Below are positions 1 through 5,631 of a stretch of DNA of 6,956 bases, piece after piece. Below the pieces are notes generated by a model. That model was not told the DNA's origin, ran no database searches, and saw nothing but the letters and a program-made list of their open reading frames with translations. The stretch spans positions 1 through 6,956 of the forward strand of contig DAOVUP010000081.1 in NCBI GenBank assembly GCA_030632525.1, in the 5' to 3' direction. Position 1 is the first letter of the stretch; the number at the start of each line of letters is the position of its first letter. Made by a program: the position numbers and the translations under genes. Origin of the DNA: Desulfobacteraceae bacterium (GTDB taxonomy: Bacteria; Desulfobacterota; DSM-4660; Desulfatiglandales; Desulfatiglandaceae).

Positions 1-125
1 CCTTTGGGATCGGTGAGGGGCCGCTTTTCATAAACCGCGCAAGGGGCTTCCGCTCCCCAGTGGACGTCAGTGTGCAACGCATGATCTTTTATTTCATTGT
101 CTCTCGGCATCCATTCTAAAGCCAT
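1..125 (-). CDS. bamA: 6-oxocyclohex-1-ene-1-carbonyl-CoA hydrolase (BamA/Oah), N-terminal fragment
   Basis: Ring-opening hydrolase of anaerobic benzoyl-CoA degradation. It is a cytoplasmic crotonase-superfamily enzyme that adds water to 6-oxocyclohex-1-ene-1-carbonyl-CoA and cleaves the ring to give 3-hydroxypimeloyl-CoA. Only 41 full codons are in the window; the rest lies beyond the left edge. The visible protein starts MALEWMPRDNEIKDH and continues with HWGAEAPCAVYEKRPL and TDPK. This matches the N-terminus I remember for BamA of Syntrophus and Geobacter (EWMPR near the start, then WGTEAPC and VYEKRPL, then DPKG). The crotonase core and catalytic residues are outside the window. The start is the ATG at 125, with AAGGAGG at 133-139 seven bases upstream. 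It lies 97 nt downstream of the dehydrogenase that makes its substrate, which supports the call independently. bamA is widely used as a marker gene for anaerobic aromatic degradation. The identification rests on recalled sequence, not a search. Confidence 0.85.
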   Translation of the reverse strand, partial: MALEWMPRDNEIKDHALHTDVHWGAEAPCAVYEKRPLTDPK

Positions 126-222
126 AAAGTGTCCTCCTTATATGCATATTAAGGTTATCTTTTGGTGGTTTATGATCATTATTCAATTCGTTTAACAGAC
201 CCGGGGTGAATTAAAAACCTCA

Positions 223-1323
223 TCAAAAATCCGGGACCAGGACGATACGCCTGTCAGGGGGCGATTTATGGGTCTCTTCAAAGGCCTCGATAATCGTACT
301 CATCGGGCGTGTTTCAACAAACGGTTCAACAGCCACTTTTTTGGAAAGGATCATCTCAAGAATCTGAGGGTAGTACTCGGGAAGACATGCCCAGGTCCCA
401 ATTATCTCAGCGTCAAATGCCATCAGCCTGCTAAAGGAAAATTCGACTTTTTCCATTCCAAAACCGACAATGACCAGCTTTCCGGTAAAACCGAGAAGAC
501 CCAAGGCGGTTTCCTGGCCCGGCTTTGAACCGGTTACCTCAAAAATCTTCCAGCCATAATTTGGGAGTTGTTTTTCTTTCCGAATAGCCTTAACCTCTTT
601 GGATATCTCTCTCGGACTTTTCCCCTTGGAATTAATGGTAAAATCGGCCCCATAGGAAAGCATTTTATTAAGACGTTCCTCCACGATATCAATGGCGATG
701 ACAGTTCCGGCTCCCAAAGCCTTGGCGATCTGTACCATATACTGGCCAACACCTCCAACCCCTATGACCACCACATTGTCACCGGGTCCAAGGTCCACTT
801 TTTTAGCAGCCTGATAAGGTGTGGTGGTGGCATCAGCAACCACTGCCAGATGAGAGAGGGGTAAGTCCCCCCTGTTCTTGATCTCACATAAATCTGTGCC
901 GGGTACAGGGATGTGGCTCGAAAAACCCCCATAAATCCCCATGCTGTTTCCCGGCATAAATTGGTTAAGACAGCGGTTGCCCCTGCCCGTCTTACAGAGA
1001 TGGCAATCCCTGCACGGCATGACCGCCGGGATCAGGACCTCCTTTCCAATCCATCCCTCGTCCCCGGCAACTACGGTCCCGGAGATTTCGTGCCCCAGTG
1101 TCAAAGGGGGTTTTGCAATAGTTGGAACGCCATCGTAGAAGTACCCCAGGTCCGTATGGCATATGCCGCAACCCGCAACCTCTACCAGGACCTCTCCTGC
1201 CTGCAATTCGGGAACGGGTATCTCCGTTTTCTCGAGTCTGCCTGGTGTCACCTCACCTGATTCCCTGTCGCGCGAGGTGGGTTGAACCATCTGCCAGGTC
1301 TGTATTTTGTCTGGTACCGTCAT
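223..1323 (-). CDS. had: 6-hydroxycyclohex-1-ene-1-carbonyl-CoA dehydrogenase (Had/BamQ), zinc-type MDR
   Basis: NAD-dependent zinc alcohol dehydrogenase (medium-chain family, 366 aa, the usual length). By context it oxidises 6-hydroxycyclohex-1-ene-1-carbonyl-CoA to the 6-oxo compound, the substrate of the BamA encoded next. The N-terminal GroES-like domain has GCGICHTDLG (Cys55 as catalytic-zinc ligand, followed by His56-Thr-Asp58) and LGHEISG (His78-Glu79). The structural-zinc lobe has Cys104, 107, 110 and 118. The Rossmann domain has VVVIGVGGVGQ around 184-194, and Asp212 ends the second strand, which fits NAD rather than NADP. Where typical alcohol dehydrogenases have a third zinc-ligand Cys, this protein reads VVADATTTPYQ, so Asp164 may take that role. 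The start is the ATG at 1323, with GAGGAGG at 1329-1335 five bases upstream. The broad family is certain. The exact substrate comes from the bamA neighbour and overall resemblance to Had; alone it could be read as a generic alcohol dehydrogenase. Confidence 0.85.
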   Translation of the reverse strand: MTVPDKIQTWQMVQPTSRDRESGEVTPGRLEKTEIPVPELQAGEVLVEVAGCGICHTDLGYFYDGVPTIAKPPLTLGHEISGTVVAGDEGWIGKEVLIPAVMPCRDCHLCKTGRGNRCLNQFMPGNSMGIYGGFSSHIPVPGTDLCEIKNRGDLPLSHLAVVADATTTPYQAAKKVDLGPGDNVVVIGVGGVGQYMVQIAKALGAGTVIAIDIVEERLNKMLSYGADFTINSKGKSPREISKEVKAIRKEKQLPNYGWKIFEVTGSKPGQETALGLLGFTGKLVIVGFGMEKVEFSFSRLMAFDAEIIGTWACLPEYYPQILEMILSKKVAVEPFVETRPMSTIIEAFEETHKSPPDRRIVLVPDF

Positions 1324-1410
1324 TTTTTCCTCCTCATCTTTTTTGTGAGCCCCGCCTGAGACGGGATTGAGTAGTCAAGCAGTTCAATCGACAATCAAAT
1401 ATCAAGAATC

Positions 1411-2163
1411 CTAAATCATCCCGTACCCACCGTCCACACAGAGGAGCTGGCCGGTGATGTAGTTACTTTCGCTAGAAGCTAAGAACACGAAGGCGGGAGA
1501 GATATCGTCCGGTTCAGCAAAACGTTTCAGAAGTATCCTGTTCATGTAGATATCCCTGAGCTTTTCATCGCTCCTTATCTTTTCCGTCATATCTGTGGCA
1601 ACGATACCTAAAGAGATAACATTACAGCAGACATTATAGCGGGCAAGCTCACGGGCAATCGATTTGGTCATACTGAGGATGCCCCCCTTTGCCGCGCTGT
1701 AATTGATCTGGCCCACGGTGCCTACGAGCCCTGCTACGGACATGACATTGATGATCTTGCCGCTATTCTGCTCCTTCATCCGCACTCCAGCAGCCTGTGA
1801 GCATAGAAAAGCGCCCTTCAGGTGGATATCGACTACCTGATCCCACTGATCCTCAGTCATCTTGATCATCAGGGCAGGGCGGGTAAATCCGGCGTTATTG
1901 ACCAAGATGTCGATTTTGCCAAACGTATCAACAGCAGCCCCGACCAGACCTTCCGCATCTTTTTTCTTTGCCACGTCTGCCTTTACAGCTATGGCTTCAC
2001 TTCCCATGGATTGAATGGCGTCAACGACTTCGTTGGCCGCATTTTCGTTAGATGTGTAGTTGATGACGACCTTTGCGCCTTCCTTTGCAAAACCGAGGGC
2101 AACGGCCCTCCCAACGCCTCGGCTGCTTCCAGTCACCAAAGCAATTTTGTCTTTAAGTCTCAT
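1411..2163 (-). CDS. FabG-like short-chain dehydrogenase/reductase, candidate 3-hydroxyacyl-CoA dehydrogenase
   Basis: Classical short-chain dehydrogenase of 250 aa, the typical length. It has the cofactor loop TGSSRGVGRA at 11-20, Asp63 in KADVA, NNAG at 89-92, and the catalytic Ser142 with the Tyr155-x-x-x-Lys159 motif (YSAAK). It ends with the FabG-like ITGQLLCVDGGYGMI. Two family positions differ: the usual Asn before Leu-x-Gly is His114 (DIHLKG), as I recall from the (3R)-hydroxyacyl-CoA dehydrogenase part of peroxisomal multifunctional enzyme 2, and the usual Pro-Gly after the active site is Leu-Gly (ISLGIVATDM). It is the first gene of the probable operon with had and bamA. BamA releases 3-hydroxypimeloyl-CoA, so oxidising that 3-hydroxyacyl-CoA is a plausible job; this is inference. 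It could instead be a fatty-acid FabG. The start is the ATG at 2163, with GAGGG at 2171-2175 seven bases upstream. Confidence 0.85.
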   Translation of the reverse strand: MRLKDKIALVTGSSRGVGRAVALGFAKEGAKVVINYTSNENAANEVVDAIQSMGSEAIAVKADVAKKKDAEGLVGAAVDTFGKIDILVNNAGFTRPALMIKMTEDQWDQVVDIHLKGAFLCSQAAGVRMKEQNSGKIINVMSVAGLVGTVGQINYSAAKGGILSMTKSIARELARYNVCCNVISLGIVATDMTEKIRSDEKLRDIYMNRILLKRFAEPDDISPAFVFLASSESNYITGQLLCVDGGYGMI

Positions 2164-2233
2164 AGGTTAACCCTCATAATAAGAATGCTGTTCAATACAT
2201 TTGGGCCACCCGACCCCCTCCAAATTATAATCA

Positions 2234-2260
2234 CATTGTAGTCACAATATAGTTACAATG
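2234..2260. promoter_or_regulatory. Nested ATTGT/ACAAT palindromes, candidate operator
   Basis: Two overlapping inverted repeats share half-sites. The inner one is ATTGT-AGTC-ACAAT (2235-2248). The outer one is CATTGTA (2234-2240) with TACAATG (2254-2260), 13 nt apart. The half-sites GTCACAAT (2241-2248) and GTTACAAT (2252-2259) are also a direct repeat 11 bp apart, about one helical turn. The block covers the predicted minus-strand transcription start, a position that would suit a repressor. It could instead serve an activator of the TATAAT at 2224-2229. The regulator is not in the window and I cannot name its family. Confidence 0.45.
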
Positions 2261-2262
2261 GA

Positions 2263-2291
2263 AATTTATTTGAAATCGATTTTCATGTCAA
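2263..2291 (-). promoter_or_regulatory. Candidate sigma70-type promoter of the SDR-had-bamA operon
   Basis: Read on the minus strand, a perfect -35 TTGACA (2286-2291) is followed 17 nt later by TAAATT (2263-2268, four of six matches to the -10 consensus). Transcription would start near 2256, giving a leader of about 90 nt before the SDR start codon. The spacer contains the 10-bp palindrome AAATCGATTT (2273-2282). A perfect minus-strand TATAAT also lies at 2224-2229 but has no recognisable -35 at the right distance; it could belong to an activated promoter. Confidence 0.5.
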
Positions 2292-2334
2292 GCAAAATCG
2301 AAAAGGGGAATTTTTTTGACAGATTTTTTAGTCT

Positions 2335-2363
2335 TTGACAGGGGTTTTCTCAGGATATATACT
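2335..2363 (+). promoter_or_regulatory. Strong sigma70-type promoter of thrC
   Basis: Perfect -35 TTGACA (2335-2340), 17-nt spacer and -10 TATACT (2358-2363, five of six consensus bases). Transcription should start near 2370, leaving a leader of about 34 nt before the ATG at 2404. A second TTTGACAG occurs 19 bp upstream (2315-2322 against 2334-2341), so an alternative -35 or a repeated protein site is possible. This is the best promoter in the window and it helps decide the thrC start. Confidence 0.7.
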
Positions 2364-2393
2364 CCCCATTCCTTAATTGACTACTGCTAAAAC

Positions 2394-2397
2394 GGAG
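2394..2397 (+). promoter_or_regulatory. Ribosome-binding site that sets the thrC start
   Basis: GGAG six bases before the ATG at 2404. The longer in-frame reading from the TTG at 2377 would begin about seven bases after the predicted transcription start and has no Shine-Dalgarno, so 2404 is preferred. Confidence 0.65.
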
Positions 2398-2403
2398 TTG
2401 AAC

Positions 2404-3864
2404 ATGGGTCAGATAACATATTACAGTACCAATAATAAGTCGGAGCGCGTCAATTTCCAGACCGCCCTGATGAACGGTCTTGCCTCCAACTATGGCCTTT
2501 ACATGGTTTCCAAAGAGGACATTCCCAGGCAGGAATCCGCCGCCATTAATGCTATGCAAGACATGTCTTACGCGGAGATAGCCTTCGAGGTCCTTTACCC
2601 GTTCTTGAAAGAGGAAATCTTGCGGGCGGATTTGAGGAAAATGCTTGAAGATGCCTATGATGATAGGGCAATTCCCACACAAATGGGTCATGTTACGGGT
2701 AAAACCCATATCATGTGGCTGACCCGGGGACCGACCTACTCTTTCAAGGATTATGCTGCCCGGTTTTTTGGAAGGACCCTCAATTATTTTCTCAAGAAGT
2801 CCGATCTCCGGAGGGTCGTGGCTGTTGCTACGAGCGGTGATACGGGGGGGGCCGTGGCTGATGCCCTTCATGGTCTGGAACGAATTGACAATGTCGTGTT
2901 TTTTCCAAAAGGCTCTGTTACCGAAAGACAGCGGAGACAGATGACTACTCTGGGTGGAAACGTATATGCCTTTGAAGTAAATGGGGATTTTGACGTATGT
3001 CAGGCCCTTGCTAAACGCCTTCTCGGGGATAAGGAGTTCGCAGATGAGCTGTTCAACGACCCTGATCGGTTTACATCCGCAAACTCGATCAGTGTAGGAA
3101 GACTTCTACCTCAGGCCGTTTACCCTTTTTTTGCATATTCCCGCGTTGCCAAATACGATGAGCCGATGATCGCAAGTGTGCCCTCCGGGAATTTTGGGGA
3201 TATGATGGGGACCGTAGTAGCAAGAGAAATGGGGCTTCCCATATCTAAAATAGTCTGCGGTGTTAACGAGAACGATGAGTTCCCGGAATTTCTCAAGACA
3301 GCAGACTACCGGGTGAAACCATCGAAGAAATCCCCCTCATCGGCCATGATCGTTTCAAATCCGAGCAATTTTGCGAGACTTATCGATCTTTACGGCGGGC
3401 ATGTATACGATAAGCGGGATGACACCGGTAATGTTATCCAGGAGGGTGTGATGGACATCAGACCGGATATGGAGGCCATGAGAAGAGATTTTTACTCTAT
3501 CAGTGTGAGCAATCCCGATCATTACACGGCCATGCGTGAGGTATATGAGCGATTCGGAATAACCATCGAGCCCCATGGGGCAGTTGGCTGGCGGGCCCTG
3601 GGCACCTATCTGAACGAAAACCACGATCGTCTTGCGGTTATCTACGAGACTGCTGACCCGGGTAAGTTTCCCGATGATGTTGAGAAGGCTATCGGAGTGA
3701 CTCCTGATATACCTGAGAGGATTGCGAAGCAGGCCAAATTGAAGGAAAGGATATACAGTATAAATGATACGCCGAATGTCAGAGATGACGGTTCAATCGT
3801 GCTGAGTGATTCGCAGTATCAAAAGGCAAAGGAGGCCATTAGAACGATCTTCAGCGGGTCTTGA
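2404..3864 (+). CDS. thrC: Threonine synthase (ThrC)
   Basis: PLP enzyme converting O-phospho-L-homoserine to L-threonine, the last step of threonine synthesis; cytoplasmic, 486 aa from the ATG at 2404. It is of the longer fold-type II threonine synthase class. The N-terminal domain has VNFQTALMNGLASNYGLYMV near residues 16-35. The PLP lysine is Lys115 in YSFKDYAARFF. The phosphate-holding loop is TSGDTGGA (143-150). Further family signatures are SANSIS (225-230), VPSGNFGD (259-266) and SNPSNFARL (318-326). The C-terminus is complete. A reading from the TTG at 2377 adds nine residues but lacks a ribosome-binding site and nearly coincides with the transcription start. It stands alone: divergent from the aromatic-degradation operon and convergent with the M20 gene 110 nt downstream. 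No other threonine-pathway gene is visible. It prefers AAT over AAC for Asn (14 to 9 by hand count). Confidence 0.95.
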   Translation: MGQITYYSTNNKSERVNFQTALMNGLASNYGLYMVSKEDIPRQESAAINAMQDMSYAEIAFEVLYPFLKEEILRADLRKMLEDAYDDRAIPTQMGHVTGKTHIMWLTRGPTYSFKDYAARFFGRTLNYFLKKSDLRRVVAVATSGDTGGAVADALHGLERIDNVVFFPKGSVTERQRRQMTTLGGNVYAFEVNGDFDVCQALAKRLLGDKEFADELFNDPDRFTSANSISVGRLLPQAVYPFFAYSRVAKYDEPMIASVPSGNFGDMMGTVVAREMGLPISKIVCGVNENDEFPEFLKTADYRVKPSKKSPSSAMIVSNPSNFARLIDLYGGHVYDKRDDTGNVIQEGVMDIRPDMEAMRRDFYSISVSNPDHYTAMREVYERFGITIEPHGAVGWRALGTYLNENHDRLAVIYETADPGKFPDDVEKAIGVTPDIPERIAKQAKLKERIYSINDTPNVRDDGSIVLSDSQYQKAKEAIRTIFSGS

Positions 3865-3974
3865 AAGGTTTTTGTTGAAGGCGTATTAAGGCTGAGAAAG
3901 TACAGTGCCCACAGTGGAATTTATGAATGGGTACTGATGAAGTGACCCCTGATCACTGCTTCGCGTCCGGATCA

Positions 3975-5233
3975 TCAGAATGCATAATAGTGGACCAACT
4001 GTTTGGTCACGGAGATGAGATCTTCCACAAGGACATGCTCATCAGCCGCATGGGCCAAATTATTCCCTGAGCGCAAAAGACCGCAGCAGGCAATCCGGGG
4101 TCTTTCGGGCTGAAGTTGTTCCAGCACCATTCCCATATCCGTTGAAGCGCTGATGCCGCCGAAAACGAAGTCCTGGTATCCCCAAACGGCGGTGGCTGCT
4201 GCCCGCATTTTTTTGAGGCATCTGTTTCGGGATCGATCTCCACGGGTGAAAAAATGTTGTAAAAATCCATCTTGAGATCCAGCAGTCTTGAGTTTTTCAG
4301 GCCACGCTTCACGGCCATTTCAATCTCGGAAACTACTTCTTCATACCTCTCGTCCGGTAGATACCTGCGGTTGACGGTGAGATGGCACTCCCCGGCAACC
4401 ACATTCTCCTTAACCCCGCCGCGGATGACATTTAGGTTGAACATGGGGGTCATTCTATCTGAAGGCGCACCGGGCAGAGGAAGAGCCGGGAGACGGGACT
4501 CTTTCTTTTCCACATCACTCTTGAGATCCATGAGTGCCTGCATAACCGGGATTAACTCCTCGATGGCGTTGACCCCCATCCAGTTCATCCCGGAATGGCA
4601 GCTCTTACCTACTGCGGTGATGTTCGCGCGAGCAGCCCCTGCAATGCCAGTCAGGACGGCTGGGTCGATTGACCCCAATTCTCCCCACACCAGGTGGTTT
4701 GAGAAATAGCCTTTTTCGGCTAAATAGAGAGCACCCGGGTAGACTCCTACTTCTTCGTCCGTGCAGAAACAACATTCCATTTGAGAGTGCGGTTCCAGAC
4801 CCATCTCATGAATGACTTTCGCCGCCCCCATAAAACAGGCAATGGCCCCTTTCATATCTACCGCCCCCCGTCCGTACAGCTTGCCATCTTTCACCGTTCC
4901 GGCAAATGGGTCTTCGGACCAAGGGTCATCAACCGGCACCACGTCCATGTGCGCGTAGAAAGTGCTGCGTGGCTTACCGTTCTTAAGCACACCGACCAGG
5001 TTGATGCGCTCACCCGAAAGAGGTTCCGGGATCATTCGGTATTTTTCTTCGGGGACCGCAACACGGCGTGTTTCAAAACCGAACCCGTTCAGTTCAGCTT
5101 CGAGGATGTCCACCAGTTCTCCGTAATTTTCTCCGGGCGGGATAGTCGTATCCACACCAATGATTTTCCTTAGAAGATAGATGAGGTAATCTCTCTCCTG
5201 TTCAACTCTCAAGAAAGCTTCGGTGAAGTCCAT
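3975..5233 (-). CDS. M20-family metallopeptidase/deacylase (ArgE/DapE type), split by a -1 frameshift
   Basis: Cytoplasmic two-metal hydrolase of the ArgE/DapE/carboxypeptidase G2 superfamily; the substrate cannot be read from the sequence. Full length is 419 aa if the two frames are joined, normal for the family. Metal and catalytic residues: His95 and Asp97 in FYAHMDVVP, Asp126 in GRGAVDMKG, Glu160-Glu161 in CTDEEVG, probably Glu185 in VWGELGS, and His395 in NNLAHAADEH. The lid/dimerisation domain spans about 200-315, with His213 in KSCHSG. After Lys342 the frame breaks at seven A (plus-strand 4208-4214). Staying in frame gives a 66-residue unrelated tail ending at 4007, without His395 and therefore probably inactive. 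A -1 shift, or one extra A, continues as MRAAATAVWGYQDFVFGG to the stop at 3975. The start is the ATG at 5233, with AGGGAGG at 5240-5246; the adjacent TTG at 5236 is less likely. It is convergent with thrC and appears to be a single-gene unit. Confidence 0.85.
4208..4214 (-). other. A7 run at the frame break of the M20 gene (slippery heptamer A AAA AAA)
   Basis: On the coding strand the frame reads GCC TCA AAA AAA TGC, which makes an in-phase A AAA AAA heptamer, a known bacterial -1 slippage site. Slipping back one base gives AAA AAA ATG CGG, exactly the frame carrying the conserved C-terminus. I see no clear Shine-Dalgarno-like stimulator upstream. Downstream there is only a weak 4-bp GCGG/CCGC pairing. 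Homopolymer sequencing error or a genuine disabling mutation are the simpler explanations. Confidence 0.8.
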
Positions 5234-5239
5234 CAATAG

Positions 5240-5246
5240 CCTCCCT
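5240..5246 (-). promoter_or_regulatory. Ribosome-binding site of the M20 gene
   Basis: AGGGAGG on the minus strand. Its core GGAGG ends six bases before the ATG at 5233, which favours that start over the TTG one codon upstream. Confidence 0.65.
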
Positions 5247-5334
5247 TTTGGTCAGATCGTTTTTAGGGCTGATCCATGAAAATGGTATAGCTTATTAGAT
5301 TTATTGTTGAACCCTGGGCACCAATCCAATATTC

Positions 5335-5361
5335 ATAATACAAGCCCTAATCTTGAGTCAA
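5335..5361 (-). promoter_or_regulatory. Possible promoter of the M20 gene
   Basis: On the minus strand, TTGACT (5356-5361) is followed after a short 15-nt spacer by TATTAT (5335-5340). An 18-nt spacing to TATGAA (5332-5337) is the alternative. Either leaves a leader of roughly 95 nt. The spacing is not ideal, so this is a weak call. Confidence 0.3.
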
Positions 5362-5368
5362 ACAGAAA

Positions 5369-5539
5369 ATGGGGTGCCATACAACCGAAACATGGGGAAA
5401 TGAAATCAGGACCGACGCAGACGCTACGCCATATATGACAATTCTCTGGCAGGTGCGTGCCGGTCGTGGCAAACCTGTTATTGACCGGCTGTCCCGGACC
5501 ATAAGATCTTGTAATTTGTATAATGCTAAATTAAGATAG
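5369..5539 (+). CDS. Doubtful small open reading frame, 56 aa
   Basis: It opens with ATG at 5369 and closes with TAG at 5537-5539. The product begins MGCHTTETWGNEIR and includes the stretch MTILWQVRAGRGKPVIDRL. There is no Shine-Dalgarno before the ATG, no signal peptide or membrane segment, and no family I recognise. It may be chance, or a decayed remnant. Listed because it is the only plus-strand frame of any length I noticed in this gap. Confidence 0.15.
   Translation: MGCHTTETWGNEIRTDADATPYMTILWQVRAGRGKPVIDRLSRTIRSCNLYNAKLR
5459..5489. repeat. 7-bp inverted repeat GCCGGTC/GACCGGC
   Basis: Perfect 7-bp arms at 5459-5465 and 5483-5489 with 17 nt between them, plus one possible G-T pair inside. 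No T-run follows, so it does not look like an intrinsic terminator. It could be a protein-binding site upstream of the sulfatase. Confidence 0.35.
5509..5537 (+). promoter_or_regulatory. Possible promoter region of the sulfatase gene
   Basis: Two weak options overlap. One is TTGTAA (5509-5514), 17 nt, TAAGAT (5532-5537), each four of six matches. The other is a perfect -10 TATAAT (5519-5524) without a good -35. Either would give a leader of roughly 90-105 nt before the sulfatase start. Confidence 0.35.
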
Positions 5540-5631
5540 AAATTTAGTTCTCAAATTGCGCTGAAATCAGATCCTAAAGAACCCGCCTGGGGTCTTCCGT
5601 AGTAGGCAACCTTAAAACAGGGAGAAAGAAC

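Larger units (their letters stand above)
5234..5631. other. 398-nt intergenic stretch without a convincing gene
   Basis: It lies between the divergent M20 and sulfatase genes. It holds the possible M20 promoter, an unlikely 56-codon reading frame (5369-5539), a 7-bp inverted repeat (GCCGGTC/GACCGGC) and promoter-like AT-rich sequence at 5509-5537. I recognise no riboswitch, tRNA or known small RNA, and no T-tailed hairpin on either strand. Confidence 0.6.

Noticed and set aside
140..149. Palindrome ATATGCATAT just upstream of the bamA ribosome-binding site
   Set aside because: Short and AT-rich, easily due to chance; no promoter boxes are positioned to go with it.
268..1370. Several plus-strand open frames of 65-115 codons
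   Set aside because: All are antisense or nearly so to had, have no motifs, and follow from its codon composition.
1324..1410. Possible terminator hairpin (CCCG/CGGG) between the SDR and had genes
   Set aside because: A 4-bp stem without a following T-run on the minus strand; the genes look co-transcribed.
2350..2871. 173-codon open frame on the minus strand
   Set aside because: Antisense to the 5' part of thrC and its promoter, with no recognisable domain.
3941..3957. Hairpin AGTGA/TCACT with a 7-nt loop between the convergent thrC and M20 genes, considered as a terminator
   Set aside because: The stem is only 5 bp with no T-run on either side, so an intrinsic terminator cannot be supported.
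4272..5173. Two plus-strand open frames (145 and 130 codons)
   Set aside because: They are antisense to the conserved M20 gene and show no family features.
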